The notes beneath the pieces are model-generated. The model was not told the DNA's origin and made no database searches. It worked only from the letters and a program-made list of their open reading frames with translations. A stretch of 64,000 nt of DNA from Phycisphaerales bacterium (GTDB taxonomy: Bacteria; Planctomycetota; Phycisphaerae; Phycisphaerales; UBA1924): contig JADLCM010000002.1 in assembly GCA_020847175.1 (NCBI GenBank), forward strand, positions 145,467 to 209,466. Reading direction: 5' to 3'. The translations under genes were made by a program, and so were the position numbers. Below are positions 37,727 to 46,678 of this stretch, piece after piece (position 1 is the stretch's first letter; every line of letters starts with the position of its first letter).

Positions 37727-38589
37727 GGCAGTCCCCCGCCTCGCAGCCGCGGCGCGGCCGCCCAGTGCAGTTTCTCGCCCAGCGTCGCCCAGTAGTCCCG
37801 CGCCGCGTTGGTGATGAACCGCACACCCGGCCCGCGCGTGATCGCCACCCGGTCGCCCGCGTGCAGCGACGCGGCGACGTGTCCGTCCACGACCAGGGCG
37901 CTTCCCGCGTCATTGGCCCGCACCACCTCCACTTCGACCCGGCTCGCCGAGGGCACGATGATGGGCCGGAACGCGAGCGAGTGGGCCGCGATCGGGGTGA
38001 TCGCGATCGCGTCGACGGTGGGGGCGATGATCGGCCCGCCCGCGGAGAGGTTGTACGCGGTCGATCCCGTCGACGTGGAGATGATCAGGCCGTCGCCTCC
38101 CACCTCGGCCGGCGCGCCGCCGTCAATCCGGATGCGCAGCAGGATCATCCTGTACGGCGGTCCGGCGGTGATGACGACCTCATTGAGCGCGCACTCCCGC
38201 GCGGCGACCCCGGCCCCCGCCCGCACGAGTTCGGCGGAGACATCGGCGAGCCGGCGCAGCGGCAGCGGGCCGCTCCCGAAGAGCGAGGGCGCCTGGGCCC
38301 CCAGCGCCGGCATGTCGAACTCCGCCATGAACCCCAGTTTGCCGAAGTTGACCCCGAGCAGCGGCAGGTCAAGGTCGCGGCAGCGCCGCGCCTGGTTCAA
38401 GAGTGTGCCGTCGCCCCCGAGCACCACCGCCAGGTCCGCCTTCACCGGCGCGAGGGGCGCGCGTTCGTCCGTCGCAGGCTGCTCCCCGGCGCACTGGCCG
38501 TACCGGTCGATCAGCGCGCGAACCGCGCGAGCCTCTCCCAGGGCTTCGGGCTTGTCCGGGTTGACCAGGAGCAGGATGCGCCGCGCCAT
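37723..38589 (-). CDS. nadK: NAD kinase
   Basis: 288 aa from the ATG at 38589 (MARRILLLVNPDKPEA); an upstream in-frame ATG lacks the promoter match. DLAVVLGGDGTLLNQARRC has the GGDGT diphosphate-binding motif and GLIISTSTGSTAYNLSAGGP the NAD-binding motif; the catalytic Asp is in GGDG. It makes NADP from NAD. TACAGT lies 7 nt upstream; divergent from obgE with 66 bp between starts. Confidence 0.95.
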   Translation of the reverse strand: MARRILLLVNPDKPEALGEARAVRALIDRYGQCAGEQPATDERAPLAPVKADLAVVLGGDGTLLNQARRCRDLDLPLLGVNFGKLGFMAEFDMPALGAQAPSLFGSGPLPLRRLADVSAELVRAGAGVAARECALNEVVITAGPPYRMILLRIRIDGGAPAEVGGDGLIISTSTGSTAYNLSAGGPIIAPTVDAIAITPIAAHSLAFRPIIVPSASRVEVEVVRANDAGSALVVDGHVAASLHAGDRVAITRGPGVRFITNAARDYWATLGEKLHWAAAPRLRGGGLP

Positions 38590-38596
38590 GGTTGCG

Positions 38597-38602
38597 ACTG
38601 TA
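38597..38602 (-). promoter_or_regulatory. Probable -10 hexamer of nadK-ribokinase, leaderless
   Basis: TACAGT on the minus strand, 7 nt before the nadK ATG, with no Shine-Dalgarno sequence. Confidence 0.55.
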
Positions 38603-38644
38603 GCCCACGGGGCAAGCCCGGCATCCGCCCCGACCACTCCGTCC

Positions 38645-38650
38645 TACCCT
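38645..38650 (+). promoter_or_regulatory. Probable -10 hexamer of obgE, leaderless
   Basis: TACCCT, 5 nt before the obgE ATG. Confidence 0.55.
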
Positions 38651-38655
38651 CCAGC

Positions 38656-39708
38656 ATGTTCGTCGATCGCGCGCTCATCACGGTCAAGGCGGGAGACGGC
38701 GGCGATGGCTGCGTCTCCTTTCGGCGCGCCAAGGCCGAACCCAAGGGCGGCCCCAACGGCGGGGACGGAGGTCGCGGGGGCGATGTCGTCTTCTGGGCCG
38801 ATACAGGGCTCAACACCCTCTACGAGTTCCGCGGCCTGCGCGACTGGAAGGCCCAGAACGGCGAGTCCGGGCGCGGCAAGCAGCAGTTCGGGGCCGGAGC
38901 GCCCGACCTCGTCGTGCGCGTTCCGCCCGGCACCATGGTCTTCAACGACGAGACAGGCGACCTCATCCACGACCTCCGCCCCGACGAGCGCGTCGTCATC
39001 GCGCGGGGGGGCAGGGGCGGCTACGGCAACGAGCACTTCAAGACCAGCGTCCACCAGACTCCCTTCGAGTTCACCCCCGGCCAGCCCGGCGAGTTCTACA
39101 GGCTGCGCCTCGAACTCAAACTGATCGCCGATGTCGGGCTCGTGGGCAAGCCCAACGCGGGCAAGAGCACGCTCCTCAAGGCGCTGACCCGCGCCGACCC
39201 CAAGATCGCCAACTACCCCTTCACCACGCTCGCGCCTCAACTCGGCATCGCCGAACTTGACCCCGAGCGGCGCCTCGTGCTCGCCGACCTGCCCGGGCTG
39301 ATCGAGGGCGCGAGCGCCGGCGCCGGGCTGGGGCTGGACTTCCTGCGCCACATCGAGCGCACCCGGGTCATCCTGCACGTGCTCGACGCCGCGCCCGAAG
39401 ACGGCCTGACGCCCGCGCAGAACTACAGGGCCATCCGCGAAGAACTCGCCGGCCATTCGCATGCCCTCGCCGAGAAGACCGAACTCATCGTGCTCAACAA
39501 GGCTGATCTCCTCGACGATGACGAGCAGCGCGATGCCCTCAAGGCGCTGCGCCGCGCGGTCCCCCGTGATACTGAAGTGCTCATCACCAGCGGCGGCGCG
39601 CGCGTGGGCCTCCGCCCCATGCTCGAAAGACTCTGGGCGATGCTCCACGGCGAGGCTGCGCGCCCGCCGGGGTGGACCGATGCGCCCCTGCCCGCCGCAG
39701 GCGGATAG
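38656..39708 (+). CDS. obgE: Ribosome-associated GTPase ObgE
   Basis: 350 aa, normal length. The glycine-rich Obg fold is clear (VKAGDGGDGCVSFRRAKAEP, GGPNGGDGGRGGDVVFWAD), followed by the G domain: VGLVGKPNAGKSTLLKAL (G1), NYPFTTLAPQLG (G2), LADLPGLIEGA (G3), LNKADLL (G4). Obg acts in late assembly of the 50S subunit and in stringent control. A leaderless start is indicated, unusual for a gene that is normally in the rplU-rpmA-obg operon. Confidence 0.97.
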   Translation: MFVDRALITVKAGDGGDGCVSFRRAKAEPKGGPNGGDGGRGGDVVFWADTGLNTLYEFRGLRDWKAQNGESGRGKQQFGAGAPDLVVRVPPGTMVFNDETGDLIHDLRPDERVVIARGGRGGYGNEHFKTSVHQTPFEFTPGQPGEFYRLRLELKLIADVGLVGKPNAGKSTLLKALTRADPKIANYPFTTLAPQLGIAELDPERRLVLADLPGLIEGASAGAGLGLDFLRHIERTRVILHVLDAAPEDGLTPAQNYRAIREELAGHSHALAEKTELIVLNKADLLDDDEQRDALKALRRAVPRDTEVLITSGGARVGLRPMLERLWAMLHGEAARPPGWTDAPLPAAGG

Positions 39709-39734
39709 CGGGAACCGGCCGGGGCGCGCCGGTG

Positions 39735-39740
39735 TAGACT
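39735..39740 (+). promoter_or_regulatory. Possible -10 hexamer of the M61 peptidase gene
   Basis: TAGACT, 23 nt before the ATG at 39764; a GGAG lies in the short leader. Confidence 0.4.
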
Positions 39741-39763
39741 CCGCTCCCCGGAGAACGCCCCCC

Positions 39764-41617
39764 ATGAAGACCCTGGTCCCGATGCTGGCGTTGGTCGCGC
39801 TCACCCTCCCCGCGTGCGCGGCGGTCATGGTCGCCGGGCGCCGGCCCGTGCAGCCACCGGGCACCGACTACACCATCCGCGTCGCCCAGCCCCAGACCCA
39901 GATGCTTGACGTCACCGTCGAGCTGCGCGACCTCACGGCGGGCGAAGTCGAACTCTCGCTGCCGGTCTGGAGGCCGGGACGCTACCACGTCCTCGACCTC
40001 GCCGGCGCGGTCCAGGAAGAACACGCCGCGGACCTTGAGGGCCGCGCCCTCCCCGTGCGCAAGTCCGACAAGGCCACGTGGGTGATTGACACGCGAGGCG
40101 CATCTGCGATCCGGTTTTCATACCGCGTCTACTGCAACGAACTCCGCACCCGGCTTCGTCACGTCGATGATTCGCACGCCTTCATCAGCCCTTCGGCGGT
40201 GATGGTCTACATGCCGGGTCGGCGCGATCAGCCGGTGCGCGTGACGCTCGACCTGCCTGAAGGCTGGCGCGTCGCGACGGGGTTGTCCCCCGAAGGCACC
40301 GACCCGCGAGTGCTCGTCGCCTCGAACTACGACGTGCTCGTTGATTCGCCCATCGAGGCGGGCGAGCACGAGCTCATCCGCTTCGACGTGGACGGCGTGC
40401 CGCACGAGATCGCGATCTGGGGGCGCGGACATTGGGACGCGGGCGCCCTGGCGCGAGACTTCGGCGCGATCGTGCGCGAAGAAGCACGGATCTTCGGGCG
40501 CATGCCCTACGAGCGGTTCGTCTACATCATCCACGCCCAGCCCGGTTCGGGCGGGGGCACCGAGCACCTCAACTCCACCGTCATGGGGGCCGACCCCGGC
40601 GCATTTGACGATCCCGACCGCTACAAGAACTTTCTCGGCCTCGTCAGCCACGAAATGTTCCACACCTGGAACGTCAAGCAGCTCCGGCCCCGCGGGATCC
40701 ACCCCTACGACTACCAGCACGAAAACTACACCGACCTGCTCTGGGTCGCCGAGGGCACGACAAGCTACTTCGACGATCTCGTCCTCGCGCGCACCGGGCA
40801 GATCACCGTCACGGAGTATCTCTCCCGGCTCGCCGGCGCGATCAACGCCAACGCCGAGACGCCCGGGCGGCACGTCCAGTCCGTCGCGCAATCCTCCTTC
40901 GACGCCTGGATCAAGTTCAACAAGCCCACGCCCAACTCCCGCAACGCCACCGTCGACTTCTACCGCGAAGGGTCCCTGGTCAGCCTCGCGATCGACCTCG
41001 AACTGCGACGCCGCACCGCCGGAGAAGTGGCCCTCGACGACGCCATGCGCGTGATGTTTGAGAAGTTCCCCCTCAGCGGCACCGGATACACCCGCGACGA
41101 TCTCGTCGAATGCCTGGAGACCCTGAGTGGCGGGTCATTCGCCGACTTCTTTTCCCGCCATGTCGAAGGCACCGAACCCATTGACTTCGCGAGTCTTCTC
41201 GCGGGTGTGGGTGTGGTGCTCGAACGCGACAAGGAGGGCGAAGAGCCCTGGCTCGGCGCAGACCTCGAAGACAGCGCCGGCCTCGCCCGGGTGAGGAGCC
41301 TTTCGAGCGAGGGGCCGGCCTTTGCCGCGGGGCTCATCGTCGATGATCTCCTCGTCGCGCTCGACGGCGAACGCCTCCGCGCTTCAGACCTCACCGCCCG
41401 GCTCAAGGGCCTCAAGCCCGGCGACCGTGTGCACATCACGTACTTCCGCTACGACCTGCTCCGCGAGATCGACCTCGACCTCGGCGCCAAGCCCGCGGGC
41501 AGGTGGGTGCTCAAGCAGGCCGACGAACCCGGTGACGACCAGCGCCGCGCCTTTGAAGCGTGGCTCCGGCGCGGATGGGACGGCGCCGCGCCCGCCGCGG
41601 CCCCCGCGAACCCGTAG
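39764..41617 (+). CDS. M61-family metallopeptidase with PDZ domain
   Basis: 617 aa with signal peptide MKTLVPMLALVALTLPACA; Cys18 after LPA could be a lipid attachment site. The catalytic zinc motif is LVSHEMFHTWNVKQLRP (HExxH), followed by LLWVAEGTTSYFDDLVL with the third ligand Glu. The N-terminal part is a beta domain typical of M61 (PVWRPGRYHVLDLAGAVQEE), and a PDZ domain follows at about 500-580. M61 enzymes are glycyl aminopeptidases. It should act in the periplasm or at the membrane. Confidence 0.92.
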   Translation: MKTLVPMLALVALTLPACAAVMVAGRRPVQPPGTDYTIRVAQPQTQMLDVTVELRDLTAGEVELSLPVWRPGRYHVLDLAGAVQEEHAADLEGRALPVRKSDKATWVIDTRGASAIRFSYRVYCNELRTRLRHVDDSHAFISPSAVMVYMPGRRDQPVRVTLDLPEGWRVATGLSPEGTDPRVLVASNYDVLVDSPIEAGEHELIRFDVDGVPHEIAIWGRGHWDAGALARDFGAIVREEARIFGRMPYERFVYIIHAQPGSGGGTEHLNSTVMGADPGAFDDPDRYKNFLGLVSHEMFHTWNVKQLRPRGIHPYDYQHENYTDLLWVAEGTTSYFDDLVLARTGQITVTEYLSRLAGAINANAETPGRHVQSVAQSSFDAWIKFNKPTPNSRNATVDFYREGSLVSLAIDLELRRRTAGEVALDDAMRVMFEKFPLSGTGYTRDDLVECLETLSGGSFADFFSRHVEGTEPIDFASLLAGVGVVLERDKEGEEPWLGADLEDSAGLARVRSLSSEGPAFAAGLIVDDLLVALDGERLRASDLTARLKGLKPGDRVHITYFRYDLLREIDLDLGAKPAGRWVLKQADEPGDDQRRAFEAWLRRGWDGAAPAAAPANP

Positions 41618-41675
41618 CGCCCCGTCTGTCGAAACGCCGCCATCCCTTCGCCCCGCGCGAGGGGGCGGTCCCGTC

Positions 41676-42104
41676 TCAGGGCGTGCGCGGCGCGCCCGGC
41701 TCACCATACCCGCCGAGCGCCAGCACGAGCATCACGAACGCCGCCGCCACGATGAGCAGCACGACGAACGTCCGAAAGCGCAGGCTCGATCCGTCGGCGT
41801 CCTCCGGGTGCGCCTCTCCCCCCTCGGGTCCCAGATTCTCTCCCACATCCACATCGTCCCAATCAATCTCGGTCGAATCGAGCCGCATGTCCTGGAGCGC
41901 CGCACGGGCCAGCGGCAGGTCCGCCCGCCTCACCTGCACCTTGATCGGGTCAGTCATCGCGACTTCCCACGTGAGCGTGCTCGCCGCAGTCGAAAACGCC
42001 CGCGCCGCGATTCCCTTCGCCTCCAGCGCCTGCACGATCACATCCGCTTCGAACGGGTCCTTTGCCGAGGTCAGCGTGACGAGGATGTCGGGGTCTTTCC
42101 CCAT
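41676..42104 (-). CDS. DUF2007-type protein with C-terminal membrane helix
   Basis: 142 aa. The N-terminal 75 residues (LVTLTSAKDPFEADVIVQAL and an alternating strand/helix pattern with RRADLPLARAALQDM) match the DUF2007 fold, a PII-like small domain proposed to bind ligands or take part in signalling. An acidic linker and a membrane helix (about 113-133) follow. GGAGG lies about 8 nt before the ATG. Function unknown. Confidence 0.75.
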   Translation of the reverse strand: MGKDPDILVTLTSAKDPFEADVIVQALEAKGIAARAFSTAASTLTWEVAMTDPIKVQVRRADLPLARAALQDMRLDSTEIDWDDVDVGENLGPEGGEAHPEDADGSSLRFRTFVVLLIVAAAFVMLVLALGGYGEPGAPRTP

Positions 42105-42131
42105 CGGGTTCCTCCGCGCCGTCGCGCCCGC

Positions 42132-42137
42132 ACTCTA
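42132..42137 (-). promoter_or_regulatory. Possible -10 hexamer of the DUF2007 gene
   Basis: TAGAGT on the minus strand, 27 nt before the ATG at 42104, with GGAGG in the leader. It overlaps the stop region of the upstream gene at 42135. Confidence 0.35.
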
Positions 42138-42860
42138 CGCCCGGCCCGCCGGACGCAGGAAACCGAGTTGGCGCGGCAGCATTGCCTCGTACACCACGAC
42201 CGGGCGGTTCCCCGCGGCCCGGCGCACCGCGCGCCCCACCACGTCCGGGTCAAGGTCGCCCTCGCAGAGCGACACCGCGCTCAGCTCATCATCGGGCCTC
42301 GTCCGTGCGACGCCCCCGGCGAGAAAGCCCCACACGCACGCGATCTCCGACGCCGCGCTCACGATCCGTCCGATGTGCTCCTCCGCGTCCCGCAGGGTCT
42401 CCGGGGTCAGGAGCGCCCCGGGCTCGATGAGCAGTTCGAAGGGCTGCCCGGCCCGGGCCTTCGCAAACGACACGCACGAGGGGATGTCGCTGAGCACGTG
42501 GCGCGCGTGGGGCCGCAGCACCAGCGTGTGCCCCGCCTCGCGCAGTCGCGGGCCGAGCCAGTCGCACAGGTCTTCAAACTTCTTGCGCCCCTCGGGGCCC
42601 CAGGTCTCAAAGCCGGTGCGGAAGCACCCGTCCTCCGGCGATGCGTCCTCGGGCAGCCATCCGCTCCACGCGACGAGCCGCGCGGGCCGCGACACGCCCG
42701 GCAACTCCGGCACCGCCCCGGCGAGGAGGTTCAACGTGCCCAGCGCGGCGCGAGCGGTCTTGTCCTTCCCTTCCAGGGGCATGAGCATCCGCTCGCACCA
42801 GGGCGAGGCACGCCGCGCAGGCTCCTGCGTCTCGGGGCGCCGGATGACCAGGATTTCCAT
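42135..42860 (-). CDS. Unrecognised protein with TIM-barrel-like segments
   Basis: 241 aa from the ATG at 42860 (MEILVIRRPETQ); start supported by TACGCT 6 nt upstream. No signal peptide or membrane helix. Some segments recall the sugar isomerase TIM barrel (FEDLCDWLGPRLREAGHTLV, PFELLIEPGALLTPETLRDA), but the typical metal ligands are absent. It lies 30 bp upstream of the DUF2007 gene. Function unknown. Confidence 0.65.
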   Translation of the reverse strand: MEILVIRRPETQEPARRASPWCERMLMPLEGKDKTARAALGTLNLLAGAVPELPGVSRPARLVAWSGWLPEDASPEDGCFRTGFETWGPEGRKKFEDLCDWLGPRLREAGHTLVLRPHARHVLSDIPSCVSFAKARAGQPFELLIEPGALLTPETLRDAEEHIGRIVSAASEIACVWGFLAGGVARTRPDDELSAVSLCEGDLDPDVVGRAVRRAAGNRPVVVYEAMLPRQLGFLRPAGRA

Positions 42861-42866
42861 GCTCGT

Positions 42867-42872
42867 AGCGTA
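42867..42872 (-). promoter_or_regulatory. Probable -10 hexamer of the 42860 gene, leaderless
   Basis: TACGCT on the minus strand, 6 nt before the ATG at 42860; no ribosome-binding site. Confidence 0.5.
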
Positions 42873-42966
42873 GTGTCGCCGCCCGCGCACGACGGGGGCC
42901 GCGCAGCGTTTGCGCCCGGCCCCCCGGTTCGGACCGCGCGCTGAAGAGAAACCGCGCGTGCAACCG

Positions 42967-43278
42967 ATGCTTCAGCCCCACGCCCCGCCAGGGATGGCCG
43001 GGCCGGAGCAAGTCATGCCCGTAGACCCACGGATCGGATTCGTGGGGACGCCGGAGCGCGTTTCCGAAACCAGCCGATTGACCCGGGAGCAGGTCGTCAA
43101 TCGGATTCTCTCGCTCAACCCGAGCGCAGACCCGGAGTTCCTGGGCGCATTCGACGACACCCAGCTCGATTCATACCTCCGCCGCCTCGATGCGATCCAG
43201 GAGCCGCGCGGCAGGCGCGCCGTCTGGGTCCGGGCGACCACCGATCCCGGCATTTCCTCACGCCGGCGCAGCGCCTGA
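42967..43278 (+). CDS. Small helical protein of unknown function
   Basis: 103 aa from the ATG at 42967, the best of several possible starts. After a Pro-rich N-terminus comes a compact helical segment, LTREQVVNRILSLNPSADPE and FLGAFDDTQLDSYLRRLDAI, ending QEPRGRRAVWVR. This looks like a real folded domain rather than antisense noise. The last 21 bp overlap the 3' end of the converging methyltransferase gene. Not recognised. Confidence 0.55.
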   Translation: MLQPHAPPGMAGPEQVMPVDPRIGFVGTPERVSETSRLTREQVVNRILSLNPSADPEFLGAFDDTQLDSYLRRLDAIQEPRGRRAVWVRATTDPGISSRRRSA

Positions 43279-44790
43279 GCCCGCGAGCAGAAACCCGTTC
43301 TCAATGAACCGGCGCGCCACCGGGGCGACCGCGTGCCACAGCTCGTCCGGCGAGACGCCCACGCCCGGGGCCAGTTCCTCCACGAGCACCCCGAGCGGGC
43401 GTGTGCCGTCGCACATCGTCACCAGCCGCGAACCCACGCCGTCCAGCGAACCGCTGCTCGCCATGCCCGCCGCGAGCCGGATGCGTGCCGCAGAGACTTG
43501 CCAGGTCCCGTCGGCCGAGGGCGAGAGCTCGTGCTGGATCCTCGCATCCGGCGCCGCCCGCAGGGGCGTCGCCCGCAGGCGTTCATCGCTGGTGTGACGA
43601 AGGAACATCTGCGCATCCATCCGCCGCTCCACGTGCTCCCACGCGGGGCCGAGAAAGCTCATCCGCTCCGGGTTCTGGTCCATGTGGACCCAGTTCGGCG
43701 CTTCGGGCGTGCCGGGCCGGCGGCGCAGCGTGAGCACGCCGAAACTGATGCTCTCAACGCCGTGCTCCCGGTAGTAGGACATCCAGCGGCTCATCGCGTC
43801 GCGCAGGGCGGGCGGGTCCGGCGTCCCGGTCGAGGTGATCCACGAGTGCGCGTACTGCTCCGGAGAGGTCGATTGCCCGACGTGGATCCACGCGTCGCAC
43901 GAGAGCCCCGCGAACCAGCGTGCCAGGCGCTCCGGCGTGGGTTGCCCGCTGATGTTGCACCAGTTGCAGAGCACCTGCGCGTAGCCCCCGTCGCGCAGCA
44001 GGCCCGCGCCACGGCGCACCACCTCGGGCACCACCCCGTCGAGCGGGAAGGGGCTGTCCCGGTAGACGTACTTGCGCTCCGGAGAAACGACATACGGCGG
44101 GTTGCTCACCACCAGGTCAAACCGCCGGTCAGCCACAGGGTCGGTGAAGTTGCCGAGATGAAAGCGCGCGTTCGTCAGCCCGTTCAGCGCCGCGTTGAAC
44201 ATCGCGATCGCGTGGGCGCGGGGGTTGATGTCCACGCCGTGCGCCTCATCCGCGTGCCGGGCGCCCAGCAGCGTGTGCACCCCCGAGCCCGACCCGATGT
44301 CAAGCATCGACGCCATCCGCCGCCGGATCGTGAGGTTCGCCAAGGTCATCGTGCTGCCCCCGACGCCCATCACGAAGTCCTCGCTCGCCTGCTCACCCGC
44401 GAGTCGGGCCTGGCGCGGCTTGTCCACCGCCAGCAGCAGCCCCAGGAACGGCAGGAACTGGAAGTTTGACCGGATGCCCCGCTCCGTCGAAGCCACCACG
44501 CCCCCGGCCAGCAGTCGATCCAACCCTACCTTCGGCAGCGCGCGCGCCGCGGCCTCCGGGGGCACCGCGCGGCACAGCAGCAGCAGCCGGATCAGCACCG
44601 ACAGCGGGCTCCCGTCCTCGGTCAACCGCATGATCACCTCGCCCGGGACATCCTTGAGATTGGTCACGCTGCCGATCCCGAGTCGGGTGTAAATCGTCTC
44701 ATCCTCAAACCCCGCGGCCCGCAGGTCGTCGTGCAGCCGGCGCGCGTCGCCGCCGGCAAACCCTTGCAGCACAGGCTGGTTGGTCGTCAT
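43258..44790 (-). CDS. Class I SAM-dependent methyltransferase (PrmC/HemK-like core)
   Basis: 510 aa. A helical N-terminal domain of about 160 residues precedes a Rossmann methyltransferase with MLDIGSGSGVHTLLGARHAD (SAM loop), GVDINPRAHAIAMFNAALNG and DLVVSNPPYVVSPE. NPPY is the active-site motif of N-methylases acting on glutamine, adenine or guanine. A further 190 residues at the C-terminus form an unknown domain. The architecture resembles the YlxN/RsmC-like two-domain methylases; substrate unknown. GAGGAGG lies close upstream of the ATG. Confidence 0.82.
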   Translation of the reverse strand: MTTNQPVLQGFAGGDARRLHDDLRAAGFEDETIYTRLGIGSVTNLKDVPGEVIMRLTEDGSPLSVLIRLLLLCRAVPPEAAARALPKVGLDRLLAGGVVASTERGIRSNFQFLPFLGLLLAVDKPRQARLAGEQASEDFVMGVGGSTMTLANLTIRRRMASMLDIGSGSGVHTLLGARHADEAHGVDINPRAHAIAMFNAALNGLTNARFHLGNFTDPVADRRFDLVVSNPPYVVSPERKYVYRDSPFPLDGVVPEVVRRGAGLLRDGGYAQVLCNWCNISGQPTPERLARWFAGLSCDAWIHVGQSTSPEQYAHSWITSTGTPDPPALRDAMSRWMSYYREHGVESISFGVLTLRRRPGTPEAPNWVHMDQNPERMSFLGPAWEHVERRMDAQMFLRHTSDERLRATPLRAAPDARIQHELSPSADGTWQVSAARIRLAAGMASSGSLDGVGSRLVTMCDGTRPLGVLVEELAPGVGVSPDELWHAVAPVARRFIENGFLLAGSGAAPA

Positions 44791-44810
44791 GGGGCCTCCT
44801 CGCCGACGAC

Positions 44811-44816
44811 ATCCTA
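44811..44816 (-). promoter_or_regulatory. Possible -10 hexamer of the methyltransferase gene
   Basis: TAGGAT on the minus strand, 20 nt before the ATG at 44790, with GAGGAGG in the short leader. Confidence 0.4.
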
Positions 44817-44859
44817 CCGGGGTTGATCCCGAGCCTCACTCTCCCCCGGGCAGAGTCGC

Positions 44860-44865
44860 TATCCT
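44860..44865 (+). promoter_or_regulatory. Possible -10 hexamer of thyX
   Basis: TATCCT, 22 nt before the thyX ATG, followed by GGAGG as ribosome-binding site. Confidence 0.45.
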
Positions 44866-44887
44866 CAGGCCCAACACGGAGGCGGGC

Positions 44888-45847
44888 ATGGGCGAGGAGA
44901 GACCGATTCATCCCGATCACGCGCTGCTCGAATCCAAGCCCGCCGAGCCGCCCCCGCCGCCACTCCGCGATGTGCTCGCGGGGCGGTCCCGCGTGGAGAA
45001 GCGCATTCACGAGCACGGCTTCATCGCCCTGCTCGATGTCATGCCCCGCCTCGTCCCCGAGGGCCAGACCGCGGACGCGGCGGTGGTGCAAGCCGCCCGC
45101 GTGTCCTACGGCCAGGGAACCAAGAAGGTGAACGAGGACCGCGGGCTCATCCGCTACCTCATGCGCCATCGCCACTCGACCCCCTTCGAGATGGTCGAGT
45201 TCAAGTTCCACGTCGCGATGCCCATCTTTGTCGCCCGCCAGTGGATCCGCCACCGCACCGCCAGCGTCAACGAGTACAGCGCGCGCTACTCGATCGTGCC
45301 CGATCGCTTCTACATCCCCTCCGTCGATGCCGTGCGCAAGCAGAGCCGGGCCAATCGCCAGGGCGGCGAAGAACTCTTCCGCATGGACGATGCCGCCGAG
45401 GTCCGCACCGCCGAGCAGTTCGTCGCGTACCTCGGCGAAGTGGAGCGTCTCTACGCCCAGTACCAGGACTTGACCGACAAGGGTGTGAGCCGTGAACTCG
45501 CCCGCGCGGGGCTGCCGGTGAACCTCTACACCGAGTGGTACTGGAAGTGCGACCTCCACAACACGCTTCGGTTCCTCTCCCTCCGCCTCGATGCCCACGC
45601 CCAGGCCGAGATCCGCATCTACGCCCAGGCCATGCTCGACCTCATCGCCCCGATCGTGCCCCTCACCATCGAAGCGTGGCGCGACTACGAGTTTGAGTCG
45701 GTGCGCCTCTCGCGGCTTGAGCTCGACGCGCTCCGCGCCATGAGCGCGGGGGGCAGCGCCGAACTCGGCTCCGACAATTCCCGCGAGCGCGCGGAGTGGG
45801 CGCAGAAGCGTGAACTGCTCGGCCTGAACCCGGCCCGCGAACCCTGA
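44888..45847 (+). CDS. thyX: Flavin-dependent thymidylate synthase ThyX
   Basis: 319 aa from the ATG at 44888, preceded by GGAGG. The ThyX signature RHRTASVNEYSARYS is intact, and RYLMRHRHSTPFEMVEFKFH and WYWKCDLHNTLRFLSLRLD are the other conserved blocks. It methylates dUMP with methylene-tetrahydrofolate and FADH2. An in-frame upstream ATG reaches into the divergent methyltransferase start and is not used in this reading. Confidence 0.96.
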   Translation: MGEERPIHPDHALLESKPAEPPPPPLRDVLAGRSRVEKRIHEHGFIALLDVMPRLVPEGQTADAAVVQAARVSYGQGTKKVNEDRGLIRYLMRHRHSTPFEMVEFKFHVAMPIFVARQWIRHRTASVNEYSARYSIVPDRFYIPSVDAVRKQSRANRQGGEELFRMDDAAEVRTAEQFVAYLGEVERLYAQYQDLTDKGVSRELARAGLPVNLYTEWYWKCDLHNTLRFLSLRLDAHAQAEIRIYAQAMLDLIAPIVPLTIEAWRDYEFESVRLSRLELDALRAMSAGGSAELGSDNSRERAEWAQKRELLGLNPAREP

Positions 45848-45984
45848 TTCTTCCCTGGACCCCCACGAACCGTTCGCCGGCCAGGGATTCTCTCGTCGCT
45901 TCTTCTTTGGTGCGTGAATCGCCTGGTTCCGTCCGGCGCACACACGAGCGATCCTCGCGCACCACGATCACGTCCCCGGGCTCT

Positions 45985-45990
45985 TACACT
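45985..45990 (+). promoter_or_regulatory. Probable -10 hexamer of gmhA, near-leaderless
   Basis: TACACT, 8 nt before the ATG at 45999; the spacer is pyrimidine-rich without a ribosome-binding site. Confidence 0.5.
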
Positions 45991-45998
45991 TCCCCGCC

Positions 45999-46616
45999 AT
46001 GCCCAATCCCGATCCAGTCCTCGCCGCCCTCTCCGCCGCCCGCGATGACCTTGCCGCCTTTCTTGCGGACCAGGCCTCGGTCGATCGCATCAACCGCGTC
46101 GGGCGCCTCCTCGCCACCGGCTTCCAGGCCGGGCACAAGGTGCTGATCTGCGGCAATGGCGGCTCCGCCTGCGATGCAATGCACTTCGCCGAAGAGTTCA
46201 CCGGGCGCTACCGGGCCAATCGCCCCCCCCTCCCCGTCATCGCGCTCGCCGACCCCGGTCACATCACCTGCACCGCCAACGACTTCGGCTTTGAGCACAT
46301 CTTCGCCCGCTCCGTTGAGGCCTTCGCCCGCCCCGGAGATGTCCTGGTCGTCCTCTCGACCAGCGGCAACTCCCTCAACATCGTCCGCGCCGTCGAAGCC
46401 GCCAAGGCACGCGGCGCGACCACCATCGCCCTGCTCGGGCGCGGCGGGGGGCAACTCGCCGGCCTCTGTGATCACCAGTGGATCGTCCCAGGAAAAACCT
46501 CTGACCGGATTCAGGAAATCCACATGCTCGTCCTCCATGTCCTGATTGAAGTCGTCGAGCGAATCCTGTTTCCCGCCAACTATGCCGCCGAGACCGGCCC
46601 CGCCCGCGAAACCTGA
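45999..46616 (+). CDS. gmhA: Sedoheptulose 7-phosphate isomerase GmhA
   Basis: 205 aa. SIS-domain protein with LICGNGGSACDAMHFAEEFT and GRY, VLSTSGNSLNIVRAVEAAKA and TSDRIQEIHMLVLHVLIEVV, all typical of GmhA and containing the substrate phosphate-binding serines and metal-binding His/Glu. It makes D-glycero-manno-heptose 7-phosphate, the first step to LPS core or S-layer heptose. The closely related DiaA lacks the full set of GmhA metal residues. Confidence 0.9.
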   Translation: MPNPDPVLAALSAARDDLAAFLADQASVDRINRVGRLLATGFQAGHKVLICGNGGSACDAMHFAEEFTGRYRANRPPLPVIALADPGHITCTANDFGFEHIFARSVEAFARPGDVLVVLSTSGNSLNIVRAVEAAKARGATTIALLGRGGGQLAGLCDHQWIVPGKTSDRIQEIHMLVLHVLIEVVERILFPANYAAETGPARET

Positions 46617-46648
46617 ATCCCTCCTCAAAGCCCTTCTTCTGCATCCGT

Positions 46649-46654
46649 TATGCT
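46649..46654 (+). promoter_or_regulatory. Possible -10 hexamer of the 46679 gene
   Basis: TATGCT, 24 nt before the ATG at 46679; no clear ribosome-binding site in the leader. Confidence 0.4.
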
Positions 46655-46678
46655 GGGCCCACCCGCTCGAGAACCACG